64,000 nucleotides of DNA from Exophiala sp. HKRS030 (taxonomy: Eukaryota; Ascomycota; Eurotiomycetes; Chaetothyriales; Herpotrichiellaceae), in contig JAHWDD010000002.1 of NCBI GenBank assembly GCA_023897205.1, positions 1,364,001 through 1,428,000 on the forward strand, read 5' to 3'. This document shows, piece by piece, positions 9,993 through 20,689 of the stretch. Each line of letters opens with the position of its first letter. Within the stretch, counting starts at the first letter, position 1. A program made the translations under genes and the position numbers. Under the pieces are notes generated by a model. The model did not search any database, was not told the DNA's origin, and saw only the letters and a program-made list of their open reading frames with translations.

Positions 9993-10468
9993 AGCGTTGG
10001 CAAATGAAGATCCCTTTTTCGGTAGAAACTCCATGAAATACGTGTAGCTTGTACGGAGTAGCGACAGTAGCATAAGTGAATCTCAGCTGGGCGAGCATTA
10101 TTTCTCGCCTAGGGAGCAAGTCGTACTTGATATCATTCTCAAATCCTTGAATTCTTTTTCTTCAAAATCTAATGCAAACCGTAGCCGAACGCCCTTAGCA
10201 CAGAGTCGCTGCGCTGAACTCGGTTCAAATGAATACATATCTAAATAGGTCCAGTGCTGGCCCTGGTCAGCCCCACGTTCTCCGCCCTGCGGAGGTTGAA
10301 CAACGGGGTGATTTTCTTCTGGGTGTTTCAACATCACGTCTCCTCCAATCTCATCGTCTTTAATAAACGACTCAACTCCAAGCAATGAGGCCTATTTTGA
10401 TCTGTTGAACCTCACGCGTTGGAATGTAGTATGGTTTGTTGAAATTGCCTTGAGCATTTGTCCCAGAC
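9993..10468. other. Intergenic: P450-2 3' flank and promoter of the regulator
   Basis: Holds one TACGGAGTA word (10051-10060) and one CCCCAC core (10271-10276) but no full cluster motif, so strong autoregulation of the regulator by the same element is not indicated. Confidence 0.5.
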
Positions 10469-13170
10469 ATGGGTCGCAAGTCACACGGGCTCGGCAGGAA
10501 ATGTGCATTTTGCGACCGCCGATTCACCAGGAACGAACATCTTCAGCGTCACCAACGGCATCGTAAGATCTACTATTGAACAGTGACGGCCTTTTTGAGA
10601 GCTAATGACTGGCTTGATTAGACACGGGCGAAAAGCCATTCGAGTGCCACCTCTGTCACAAAGCTTATGCGAGAAGGTAAGAGGGAATGCTCTCGAGCGT
10701 CAAATCCGGTTTCGAAAAGAAAAACTGACTGGGACCTTGCGTTTTACACAGCGACGTCCTTGCCCGCCACGTTCGCAACCACAGTCTAGAAGACAAAGGC
10801 GACAACGATGAGACCGACGATCGGGACACGTCCACTCTCGCCACTACTGAACGCTCCACGGAACAACAGGTGTTGTTCTCGAATTACCGGCAGACAATCC
10901 CAACAAGTGAGCAACCCAGTGTCCCTTCACTTGCAGATGAGCATGCTGCGGGCATGAGCTCTACAGTTCTCGACAGCAATCCGAATGTGGCCGCCCAAGG
11001 TGTCGACACCTCAATGATGGCTTCAATGCAGCAGTTCTCAGAACCGGTGCTTACGACCTCATCATTCGATCAGTCTCAAATGACCGCCGGGGCCGGTTTC
11101 GATCTGACGATGCCGCCATACGAGTACAACGTGAACTTTCCTTCGGTATATGAAGCTCTCGATGTCTGGTTTGCCCCTTTCGGATCTGCGGATCATAACA
11201 TGCTACCATTCTCTCCCGGCGGAAGAACGACGGTAGACTTGACGACAACATACGACTCGAATTCGCTTCAGCTGTCCAAAAGGGTTCAGCAAGCGTGGCC
11301 CAGAAGGCGCGCTTCACCAGTCATACGCGTCATTCGTACCATGTGGCGGTGTGCCAGTGAGCACCAGGCCGACAACTTCTTCTCGCTTGCCACAGCCACA
11401 ACACCGCTCGAGTCATCGTCAATGTGTCGAGATCGCTCTGAATCGAGATGGAACATGGATGACGAGTGCAGGGCCCGACTGATATCCGATTGTGAGACGA
11501 ATTTTCTCCCGGCGGAGAGCTACACTGGTGGTGTTACGGCGCCGGGGTCCCCCCATATTTCCGAGCCATTGCAGAACGAGGAGGTAGAACTCGACGGTCT
11601 CTCTCCCGAAGTGCCCCGACTCAATTTCCCCTCGACTGAAACGCTCGACATGAGCATTGACTTTTACTTCCGACGATTTCATCCGGTCCTCCCATTCATA
11701 CACGCCGCCACCTTCGACGCAAAGTCTACCCCAAGCTCCTTGCTACTGCCAATGTGTCTCATTGGACTGTCGACCCTGAACCCGACCGGGGCCGAGAACT
11801 TCATCCGACAGTATCTGGGCAAGTTGATCCGGTTCTGTCGACTCAACCTGACATACAAGGGGCTCGGAAAGGGAGGGGCTCAGCAGCTCTTGACCTCACT
11901 CACATCTTCTCTCTTGGTATTGTTTCTGGGCCTCAGCTGTGAGCGTCTCGTCGATGAACACCAGGCACACATGCTCGCGATCCAGACCCTTTTCATCGCC
12001 GACCGCCACGGAATGTTCACGGCTCAAGACGGCGAGCTGGTGACTGACGAAATGTTCCGCGTTCAAGCGACTCCGGACGAGGAGTGGAAGGCGTGGGCAC
12101 GCATCGAGTCGGTCAAGAGACTGATTGTATGCCTGATATCGATTGATTCAGCGTACACGCGGATGCTCGATCTTGCCGCCAACATCGGCATAGACCGAAT
12201 AGAGGTGGTCTTGCCTTGCGATTCGGCCCTGTTCGACGCTCCATCTGCGTCGGTCTTTTTCCAACGGGTGGCAGCCGGAGCTTCGATGCTGGGCGAACAA
12301 GCCGATCTGGGAGTCGCCACCAAACGAGCAAAGAAGCCGTTGTCTATACAGCTCGATTCGCTTGGCCTACGCACCCTCCTTGATGTTTTAGTCTTGCGCG
12401 AAGCGGCATATCGGCACAGATTACTTTCCAAAACACCGTCTGCTCTGAAGAACACTTCGTTTGTCCCTGCAGTCACTTACGCCCAAAATGAACAAGCAGC
12501 CAGTATTGCACGCGATTTGGTATCTGCCGCTCAAATCAACGGGGCACTGCTGTACCAGGATGCGTCCACGGCAATTTTGTGGAACCATCTATGTATGCTC
12601 CTGTGCGCGGATATCGATCGCGTCCAAACGGCCTGCGGAAGAATGGGTCTGGAGGCTGCCCTCAAAGCCCAGAACGACCTGGCGTCATGGTCGCAGACGG
12701 CGAGTGCGCGCCGGGCCATTATCCACTCGGCGCAGATATTCAACGTCCTTTCGCAGCACAGGGTGTCGGACGTCAAGACTCTGCTACCCGAATTGATCCT
12801 GTCAAATGCTGCCCTCGTGATGGCCATGTACGTTTGCGCCAATCAGATGACTCTGACGGCTTCCAATGAGCCTCTAGAGCTGCTGCTACGGCCAGACTGG
12901 CCGTCGGTTGGTGCTGAAGGCCTCTCTACGCCTTTGCATGGAACTGCCGCCGCATCTTCATCGTCAAACACAATTCTAACAAAGCGGTTCATCGCCGAGG
13001 GCGGGCCTTTCACATTTGGTGGTGAAGACTACATCCCAGGTCCAATGTCTGCACGGAGGGTGGTCCTCACGTATGCACAGCTGGTCGACGAGATCTCACA
13101 AAGAGGAGAATCGGAGCACTCTCGACTGCTTCGCACGATTAGCGATTTTCTGGGGGGTGTGTCGATTTGA
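10469..13170 (+). CDS. C2H2 zinc-finger transcription factor with fungal_trans domain (likely cluster regulator)
   Basis: Nuclear DNA-binding protein of 855 aa in three exons (10469-10562, 10622-10676, 10752-13170; introns 59 and 75 nt). Both introns fall inside the finger region, and splicing rebuilds two canonical fingers joined by a TGEKPF linker: finger 1 with C12, C15, H28, H32, finger 2 with C40, C43, H56, H60. Helix residues are RNEHLQR and RSDVLAR. A Ser/Asp-rich spacer follows, then the fungal-specific transcription factor domain, recognisable by DFYFRRFHPVLPFIH in the first half of exon 3 and a long helical C-terminal region. Finger 1 resembles Msn2-type GGG readers. It is adjacent to and co-directional with P450-2. 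Starting instead at 10870 would lose both fingers. The regulatory role is inferred from domain type and position. Confidence 0.92.
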
Positions 13171-14067
13171 GGATGAAGAGAACATTGTCCTTGGCGCTTT
13201 GCTGCCCTATGTATTCTTACCATTGTCTCTACGCCATTCCCCCTTGGTAAAGAGAAATGAGGCGCGAACCCGTGGAAGGGCAGTTTGCTGCCTTTTCAAG
13301 GCGACGCATTATCACATCTGGGACAACGGAAAGGATATCGGAATCCTTGGTGCCCAGATCGACCATCGCCTGTGATGTTTCTGTTGACTCTTCTTGCTTG
13401 CTGCGTGACGTCCCTTTTTATAGGGATCGAGAAAGTTTTCTATGCTATCCTCGTCCATCGGCCGTTTGCATACAGGGCACCAAGGCGTTTTGTTGTATAT
13501 GCTGTATAGACACTTCCAGCCACAAGTCATAACGTAGGTATGATGTATTCATCGAAGCAACTCTCCCACTCTTCATGCTGTGCTTTCGAAGGGATCTCCA
13601 GCGTTCAACCCATCGCGAGGAAGAAGGTTCCTGGCCCCTTGCCCCTCTAATATGGGAGGAACCAACTCGGACTGAGTCGCACGAGTCTCGCGCAACTGAA
13701 GAAATGAGAAGGCAGGTCTCTCATGCAGCAGCGCATAATACCGAGGCCATCAACAAGTGATATGAAAATTTAACGCAAGAAGGGCAAGCCCAAGGCCCTC
13801 TTTCGACTGATCAAGTATATAAACAAGCCTTCTCTCCTGTTAGCTCAGCCTTGCTGCCGCGTCTCCACAGACAAGGACCAAGAGACTAAGCCACTGACGG
13901 CTCTTACGAGTCAATCTACGAAAGTAGGTCCATCCACGGATAAATGAGTTTCCCAATAGAACACCATGTTATCGGCATTACACCGACGAGACGGTCTTGC
14001 AACCTGCACCGAACCTCTAAAGCACGACCGGACGCTAATAGAGAATATCATCGCCATGAACGGTCTG
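13171..14067. other. Intergenic between the regulator and alg11 3' ends
   Basis: About 900 bp between convergent genes. A TATATAAA box at 13816-13823 points rightwards, yet no supported plus-strand gene follows before cox18; a non-coding or antisense transcript into alg11 is conceivable but unproven. A minus-strand open frame with a CPVC motif is listed separately. Confidence 0.4.
13312..13530 (-). pseudogene. Possible remnant of a RING/zinc-ribbon-like gene
   Basis: A 72-codon open frame reads MTCGWKCLYSIYNK, TPWCPVCKRPM and then DEDSIENFLDPYKKG. The Cys pattern resembles the last half of a RING finger (C..C, spacer, CPxC), but the second half-site is spaced C-x3-C and the first Cys/His pairs are absent. 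Just upstream, in another frame, lies HEEWESCFDEY, which would need a frameshift to join. This could be a decayed gene, an unmodelled multi-exon gene, or chance. Confidence is low. Confidence 0.2.
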
Positions 14068-15738
14068 CTAGACCTTTGCCTTTGCAGAAGTCATCTTTAT
14101 CAATGTCTCCATCTCTTCAGCCCACTTTCTGGCAAAGACTTCCTCGGTGAAGCGTGACGTACTTGCTCGACACCGTAGTCGCATGGCGAGGCGCTCTTCA
14201 CGATCAAGGGCAGCCACTCGAGCAAAAGCAGCTGCAAAGTCTTCATCAGCTTCAGCATGGAAGCCGATTTCTTTGCCTTGGTACGGCACGACAATGTCCA
14301 GCTTAGGGCCACCGCTGTTGTGGACCACGGGGATCAGGCCTGCAGCAAGTCCTTCAACATTGCCAATACCGAAATGCTCCGAATACATGCCATTGGTGGA
14401 GATGCTCGACTTTTGGAGGTATTCGAGAATCACCGAAAATGGAGCATCGCAGATGAAGACGGTAGCGTCAGTGATCTTCAGTTCTCTCGCCTCGAGCCGT
14501 AAATTGTATATATGCTTTTCATCAGGCGTGTTGCTTCGGACTGACCCAATCAAGACAAGTTTGGGCTTATCCGTGGCCGGGGCCTTGTGGTAGAATTTCG
14601 CGAATGCTCGTAGGATGAGGGAGTGATTTTTCTCGGGTCGGAATTGTGCAATGTAAAGGACGATGTTTTCTCTTCGCTTCTCGCTTTCTTGCGTGACCTC
14701 AATCTTCTCTTCAAGTTCTTCGACTGGGCAAGGGGGATACACGATAGCTGCGAACGACTTTGATTTTCTCTTGGTACTCCAGAGCTTCTTGATGTGCCCT
14801 TGTGTCCAAGTCGAGTTGCACATGACCACGTCGACGTGCCCACCAACCCAGCCGTAGAGCCACGCAAAGGCGTGCCAGTAAAGTCGTTTGCCTCTCCCTT
14901 TCCATCCAGCGCCAGCGCCCGAGTGGATGCCACGTTGACCGGTTGTGTCGTCGAGGCTGTCCAACATGTCGGTAGAAATGGTGGGATAATGTACGTAAGC
15001 CGCTGTTGGCACCCATGGAAACAAGAGTTTGCATAATGCCACCGCAAAGGCATAACCCATGGTGTCAATGAAAAGGTCGGGAACAAGAAGCTGGAAAGCA
15101 TCATACGCCAGGATGAGAGATCCCAGAGACTGTCCGAGCAAGGTAAAACGAGGCCAAGTGCTGGCAAGTACATAGTGTCGGCTAGACAGGTACAAAAAGA
15201 CCAGAGAGTGTTCTTGCAGAGTGATACCGAATCGACTTTTGACCGTACTTACAACGACACTCCGGTCGATGTCATGGTCACCGGTGTAGACGGCGCAAAT
15301 CGCGTTCGGCCACCGTGTCTGAGTCGCCGCTATGGCAGCCCACAGGACTCTCTCGCCACCACCTCCAGCATTGCTACAAGGAAAACGAACATGAATTTGG
15401 GAATTCCCAAGAAGGGCATGGAGAGATACTCACCAAAATGGGTGAAAGAACCCTACTACCCCATCCCAATCATGCTGCATGGCTTTACCATTTTCAGCCG
15501 TGCCCGCCGCCTTTTCGACCGTCTCCCAGCCATCTTCGTTCACGTCCTGGGCAATCTGACTTTCGCGAACGGCATCTCTGTCTCTGCGAACTCGAGATAC
15601 GATTGCATTCCGTCGATCCTCGCCCTTGATCTGCAAAGCCCTGCCAACGCTCCGGAGTGATAATTTGAGAAATAGCAGTCCGATCAGCGGTAAGAGAGGC
15701 GCCACTGCCAATACTGCCACTATGGATGAAGTACCCAT
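14068..15738 (-). CDS. alg11: GDP-Man:Man3GlcNAc2-PP-dolichol alpha-1,2-mannosyltransferase Alg11
   Basis: Adds the fourth and fifth mannoses to the lipid-linked oligosaccharide on the cytosolic face of the ER for N-glycosylation. Two exons (15434-15738 and 14068-15373; 60-nt intron) give 536 aa. There is one N-terminal membrane anchor (SSIVAVLAVAPLLPLIGLLF). Splicing rebuilds the family signature FHPFCNAGGGGERVLWAA. Then follow TLLGQSLGS, YVHYPTIS, the GT4-type segment AQFRPEKNHSLILRAF and the donor-site region GMYSEHFGIGNVEGLAAGLIP near the C-terminus. A GTAAGT at about 15245 is not used, because the family sequence runs straight through it. It is divergent from cox18 across about 700 bp. 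Confidence 0.95.
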
Positions 15739-16445
15739 TACTGTTGCAACCTAAAAGGCTCGATAACGGACATACTTCCACAGAGACTTGTTGGCGGGCA
15801 GGTGTACAAAAGAAAAGACCAATGCTAGAGGGGATAGTGAGACCAGGCAAATGTATCCTCATTTTCTGATTCAGCCAACAATGACGCACCAATTGGGAGA
15901 CCAGAAAGCGGCGACTGAAATCTGCTCAGTCCTTCACGTGGGCGTCAATGTAAACCGCGCCGCTTTTAGACGCTTCTCAACAACATACTTCTAACTACAT
16001 CCACGAGCCTACCTGATGGTGCAAGGAATCGTAGAAGCGATGGAGCTGCGGATGTTTATCGATACAGGCGTCGCTCGCATTTCGAGAGAAACTCATATTT
16101 GAAAGATGCCATTGTCCGCTGGAAGACAGACGAGGTATGGAGGACTAGACACAAGCTGGCACTGCGAGAACACATGGTACTTTTCTCAGACTTTGAGGAC
16201 TTGAAGTAAATGTAACGGGACCTCGACTATATACAAAAGATTAGAACATTGTTTTAATTGAACGAATCGATGCAAAGTACTGAGAAATGTTGTGTCGAAT
16301 AACAATAGTGATAGGGGGAGTCGGCGTTGCGGATTGCATTCCTCTAGCCATTTTTCTCCGCAAACCACTTCACGTACAATAACCAGCAATGTGCATGAGT
16401 TTTCCTTGCGGCTCGCTTTGATGAGCGTCTACTTCCACCACCCAA
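15739..16445. other. Intergenic: divergent promoters of alg11 and cox18
   Basis: About 707 bp shared by two housekeeping genes. A CACGTG word lies near 15937. No supported open frame or RNA gene. Confidence 0.5.
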
Positions 16446-17489
16446 ATGTCATTACGGCATCCTATACGATGCGTACCTAGTAATTCCTTACTTAGCTATG
16501 GACGGCTTCTTCGTCCCTCCTCACGAACCAGCGGCATTCAAGCCCTCCGCTTGAACAGACGATTCCATGCCTCGAGACCGAACCACCTCGTCGCCGAAGC
16601 CCTCCAACTCTCCGAAGCTGCATTTCAACAGGTCCACAACCTGAGCGGACTGTCATGGGGCCTCTCGATCCCTTTGACGGCCGTGGCGTTTCGCCTCGCG
16701 TGGCTCCCCATCCTCTACGTCACCAATAGAGCCAACAAGCAAGAACAAAAAGTGGCCGGTGTCCTCAAGGGGTGGCGGAAGGCGTACCAAGATCGTGCCA
16801 GGATGAAATACCCCCAGGGGACCGATCAGTCTGCACAATTGGCCGAGTCGTGGGTACAGACGCAGCTTCGGACCAAACTCAAAGACATCCAACGACACAC
16901 CACCTACATGAGCTGGCAATCCCGACTTGCTCTGCAGTTCTCGTTCCTACCCATCTGGTTCATCAACGCCCAGGTCGTCAGGAGTATGTCGGGGGACGAC
17001 AGGACACTGCTGAGCGTGTTTACAAAGTCGGGCGAAGACGCGACTACCACCGTGATTCCTCCCGAACCCGGTCTAGCGAGCGAGAGTTTTCTCTGGCTCC
17101 CGGACCTGGTTCAGTTCGACCATACCTGGGTGCTACCCTTGACGTTTGCGGCCTTGTCGGGAGCCAGTATTTGGCAGATGCTCGGGAAAGATATCAAGCA
17201 GAGGCAGAGCAAGATCGTGGGCATGGATCAAGGGTGGGCCAGGACCCGCGAGGTCTGGATCCTCATGATATCCCAGTTGTTCGCGGCGAGCCCCTTCGTC
17301 TTCGGCTATCTGATCATCAGAGGTGAGATGCCGTCCGCCGTCGTCCTCTATCTGATCGGAAGTGTGGGGATGCAAATGGTCCAGCGTCCGTTCGTGAGAT
17401 ACACCCTCGGCATCAACAAGTCAATGGAAGTTTTGGAGACGAGGGTACCAAAACCCAAAGGTCAGAAAGACACTCCTCGAAATACTTGA
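16446..17489 (+). CDS. cox18: Mitochondrial inner-membrane insertase, Cox18/Oxa1 family
   Basis: Inserts or translocates parts of mitochondrially encoded subunits (Cox2 in yeast) across the inner membrane for cytochrome c oxidase assembly. The 347-aa protein begins with an Arg/Ser-rich presequence (about residues 1-45). Hydrophobic segments fitting the Oxa1 core are GLSWGLSIPLTAVAFRLAWL (about 68-88), SRLALQFSFLPIWF, WVLPLTFAALSGASIW, ILMISQLFAASPFVFGYLII and SAVVLYLIGSVGMQ. A Lys/Arg-rich matrix hairpin with WRKAYQDRARMK follows the first segment. It lacks the long basic C-terminal tail of Oxa1, which favours Cox18. Single exon; ATG at 16446 precedes the presequence. Confidence 0.88.
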   Translation: MSLRHPIRCVPSNSLLSYGRLLRPSSRTSGIQALRLNRRFHASRPNHLVAEALQLSEAAFQQVHNLSGLSWGLSIPLTAVAFRLAWLPILYVTNRANKQEQKVAGVLKGWRKAYQDRARMKYPQGTDQSAQLAESWVQTQLRTKLKDIQRHTTYMSWQSRLALQFSFLPIWFINAQVVRSMSGDDRTLLSVFTKSGEDATTTVIPPEPGLASESFLWLPDLVQFDHTWVLPLTFAALSGASIWQMLGKDIKQRQSKIVGMDQGWARTREVWILMISQLFAASPFVFGYLIIRGEMPSAVVLYLIGSVGMQMVQRPFVRYTLGINKSMEVLETRVPKPKGQKDTPRNT

Positions 17490-18359
17490 GGTCAACAAGA
17501 AACGTATGGCACCAGCTCCGACGTGACGTTTGTAGGACACGATGGACGTCGTAGTCTAATTGAACAGACCACGCGGAACTTTGAGAGACTAGCGATCTTG
17601 TTATTGCTATTGTGAATCTGGCTCTGGAATGAAGTCAGGTATAACAGCGCCTCGAACAGTGTTTCCTCCCGATACGGCAGTGGTTACAGCTCTTGACGAA
17701 GGAAGATCACCGCGCCAAAGGCAAATGCGATGGACGTGTCCGAGTCTCTTGTCTTATCCTGAAAATGTTCAGGAATGGCAACGGACCGCTTACAGATGCC
17801 ACCGCTGGATCGGGTTCCCCAATTGGGTAATGGCCACATCACAACAACACTGGGGTTGGAAGGCTTTCGACATCCCACAGAGGTTGTCATATACTTATTG
17901 CGGTCGAGAGAAGGGATATCTGGACCAGGTTTGCATGCAACCGGACAAGTCTAGAATTGCGTGTTTGGGGGCACGAGCACCCCCCAGTGCGTGTATAAAA
18001 TATACGCCGGGCAGAAGAAACATCGGGAATTTAGAGGCTGTAAAAAGATGGATTTGGAACGGAATATGAGTTCTTTGATGTTACTTTCGCTAGCATTGAG
18101 CCTTGATTTTAGCTCTTACAATCTTAGCCATGCCTACTCCCTCCTCTACCCATGACCATAGACTGGAATGATTTAGTAAAGAAGACAAGACTCGAACCGA
18201 AGTAAACAGTACAAAACCTACTCCACTCGATGCTTGCTTGTTGTTCCATCTTCCAACTCTTTGAATCGCTTCAATTGCCCGCAGCTAGTCGAGTGACCGG
18301 TGTGAGCCGCCAAAGCATAACCGCCATTGGAAGTACATCTCTAGTCTTCATTGTATTGG
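17490..18359. other. Intergenic between cox18 and ptc5 (convergent 3' ends)
   Basis: 870 bp. It holds a 146-codon plus-strand open frame (17629-18069) without recognisable domain or upstream signals, treated as chance. Nothing else seen. Confidence 0.5.
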
Positions 18360-20252
18360 TTACAACTTCGCCTTTAGACCTTCTCCGCCGTTCTGCGCCG
18401 TAGCTTCCGAATTGACTACGACGGCACCGGTGTTGTCTCCTTCTCCGAAGAAAATGACTTCGACCGTCAGATCATCCCTGTATCGTCGACTGTACGGGCT
18501 CGGCAACGTCAACAGCGCGCACACCATGTCTCGGTCCTTCCCACCGAGTGCGTTCCTGACAAGATGTGTTGCGGCGTTCTTATCCTCGACCACAAAGCGC
18601 CCATTCTTCTCACTCTTGACATCCCACTGTTGCTGGCGAATTGGTTTCTCTCCACTTCCAGCCTTGCCATTGTCGATGCGTCCAGTCTTGTCCATATTTC
18701 CTCCTTTTTCGACTGGGAGGGCACCTGGAGATGAAGATTTGAACCAGCTCGTCAACCATGCGGTATTGTTCGATGATTTACTCGCTTGCTTGTTCTGCTG
18801 CTCAATCCATTGACCTACAAGACCAACGACTTCCTCATTTGTGAGCATCTCCCAGAGGCCATCGGTCGCCATCACCACGAAATCACCCTTAGACGGCTCG
18901 ATAGATGTGCTGGTTACAACGGGCTCAGCCGTGACGTACGGAGGCGTCTTGAGCAGTGGATGTGGTGTGCGGCCAAAGAAATGCCTCTTGACTTTGTCCT
19001 GTGTGTCGCGTGACCATTTATAGAACGCGTCGCCAAAGGCTCGGGTGGGTTCCAGATTACCCAGAACACGACCGGCGCGAATGACGTGCTCTTCACCAGG
19101 ATGTTCAGCGCGCATCCGTGCTTCCTCGTTGGGGTTGGACCCGGTTTGATCCTCAGACAATGGTGTAGCGAACCATTTGCCGGTTTGCGTGTTGCGTCGT
19201 CCGAGGACCGCTCTGCTGTCACCAGTGCAGGCCACACGCAGGGTCTTACTGCGAGAGTCATAGAACGAGAGCAAGGCACATGAGCCAGAAAGTGCGGGGG
19301 CGAGGATTTCAGCGGCGAGGCGTTTGCTAGGGTTTTTGCTCAGCTTGCTGACACTGTCAAGGCAGATTTCGTTGTCCAACTTGATAAAGGCCGACTTCAA
19401 TGCTTGATCAATGGCAGCAGGAGGAGGGAATGGCGATTTGGCATCAGATAATGCGGCCTTGTAGGTGCTGTTCAGTTCGCGTGCAGCAAATGAGATCAGC
19501 ACCTGACGCAGTTTGGCCGAAGTCGTCCAGCCGGAGTGACCATCAAAAACACCCCAAAACATCCAGTCTGAGGAAGCGGCTCCATCTGTCGCAGCGACAG
19601 AGCTTGGAACTTCTACAATCTTTTCGGAGTGGTCATCCTCAATGGGGTCATTGCTAGGCAGTTGGACAACGTCGTACCGGACCACGCCTCGTCCTCGACC
19701 AACAAGATATGATTGTTCGTTCTTCCGCAGCCTCTCCGTTGCTTGCTCTGGGGTCATCATCTCGAGTACTTTTCTCCCGTAATCATCAGTGTCTTTTGCC
19801 AATGGTCCTTCGCCCACAATTGCACCGGTGAAAAATTGGTCGTTGTCTACTACCAATGCCTTGCGATTGGGTTCGTGACCTGCAGTTACTGGAGCAGGAC
19901 TGGTGGGCTCCGATGTTGGCGAGGCAATGTCTGGCTTTGTGCTCAAACTTCTCGTCGGCTGGGCTGAAAATGGTGCAGTCGGATTTCGCAGCAGTTGTTC
20001 AGGGCCATCACCCCGATAAGCGTACCATGCGCCTATGGCCCCAAGCGTCCCGACAAAGGCAATTGGGATTTTTGGGAGACGCATAGAAGCCTGCAAGGGC
20101 TGCCGAGAGGTGCTGTATCTTCGTATGACCGCAGAAGAGTAGCCAGATACGGGTGCTGCATTGCTCGCCGACGATAATACCGACTTAGGGAGGAGCTTGC
20201 GAAATGCAGAGCGTCGAGCAGTACGAAGAGCGAAAACGGCTGCTCGACGCAT
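18360..20252 (-). CDS. ptc5: Mitochondrial PP2C-type phosphatase, Ptc5-like (pyruvate dehydrogenase phosphatase)
   Basis: Mg/Mn-dependent Ser/Thr phosphatase; yeast Ptc5 reactivates pyruvate dehydrogenase by dephosphorylating its E1 alpha subunit. The 630-aa protein starts with an Arg/Ser-rich presequence (1-50) and one membrane segment (IPIAFVGTLGAIGAWYAY, about 62-79), consistent with inner-membrane anchoring. A Ptc5-typical lead-in (LRKNEQSYLVGRGRGVVRYD, QLPSNDPIEDDH) precedes the PPM core. Metal-binding motifs are VFDGHSG (235-241), ACTGDSRAVLG (341-351), VMATDGLWEML and RDDLTVEVIFF near the end. Single exon. The region around SSSPGALPVEKGGNMDKTGR is a low-complexity insert. It is divergent from rqc1 across 437 bp. 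Confidence 0.9.
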   Translation of the reverse strand: MRRAAVFALRTARRSAFRKLLPKSVLSSASNAAPVSGYSSAVIRRYSTSRQPLQASMRLPKIPIAFVGTLGAIGAWYAYRGDGPEQLLRNPTAPFSAQPTRSLSTKPDIASPTSEPTSPAPVTAGHEPNRKALVVDNDQFFTGAIVGEGPLAKDTDDYGRKVLEMMTPEQATERLRKNEQSYLVGRGRGVVRYDVVQLPSNDPIEDDHSEKIVEVPSSVAATDGAASSDWMFWGVFDGHSGWTTSAKLRQVLISFAARELNSTYKAALSDAKSPFPPPAAIDQALKSAFIKLDNEICLDSVSKLSKNPSKRLAAEILAPALSGSCALLSFYDSRSKTLRVACTGDSRAVLGRRNTQTGKWFATPLSEDQTGSNPNEEARMRAEHPGEEHVIRAGRVLGNLEPTRAFGDAFYKWSRDTQDKVKRHFFGRTPHPLLKTPPYVTAEPVVTSTSIEPSKGDFVVMATDGLWEMLTNEEVVGLVGQWIEQQNKQASKSSNNTAWLTSWFKSSSPGALPVEKGGNMDKTGRIDNGKAGSGEKPIRQQQWDVKSEKNGRFVVEDKNAATHLVRNALGGKDRDMVCALLTLPSPYSRRYRDDLTVEVIFFGEGDNTGAVVVNSEATAQNGGEGLKAKL

Positions 20253-20689
20253 TGAGGCGGTTCAGGTCAAGGATATGAGGGCGACGACATGGAGAAAGGG
20301 TTTGATGTGAAGGAATCGACGATGAATTTCACCAAGGGCACTGGCGACATTCAAAGAATCATCATCGCCTGCACCGTTCACGAGGCTCACTATGTTGTTT
20401 TAGCGACGGGGCAGCTAGGCTCGGGTTAGAAGGAGTCCAGCCAACCGGATGATTGATTAGGCGAGCCCTAATAGTGCTAGCAGGACTGTTTATGCCCCGC
20501 TAACACCACTTAAAAGGTCACCGAAAGACTGATGCGTCATATCGACAAGACCAAAATAATCGAAGATCGAGGCAGCGTTGTTGAAATAAATTTACGCCGT
20601 TTGCTCGTTATCCCTCCCAACGATCTTGCAGTATCACTGCTTACTTGACCAATATATAGAGAGTTTGATCTTACCCCGAGTCTGCCACT
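20253..20689. promoter_or_regulatory. Divergent promoter region of ptc5 and rqc1
   Basis: 437 bp between the two start codons. A weak AT-rich stretch (AATATATAGAG) at about 20650 lies some 40 bp before the rqc1 ATG. No other motif is supported. Confidence 0.4.

Noticed and set aside
15230..15250. GTAAGT in alg11 as a second intron donor
   Set aside because: The Alg11 family sequence continues uninterrupted through it.
17629..18069. 146-codon frame between cox18 and ptc5
   Set aside because: No domain, no convincing promoter, and it lies between two 3' ends.
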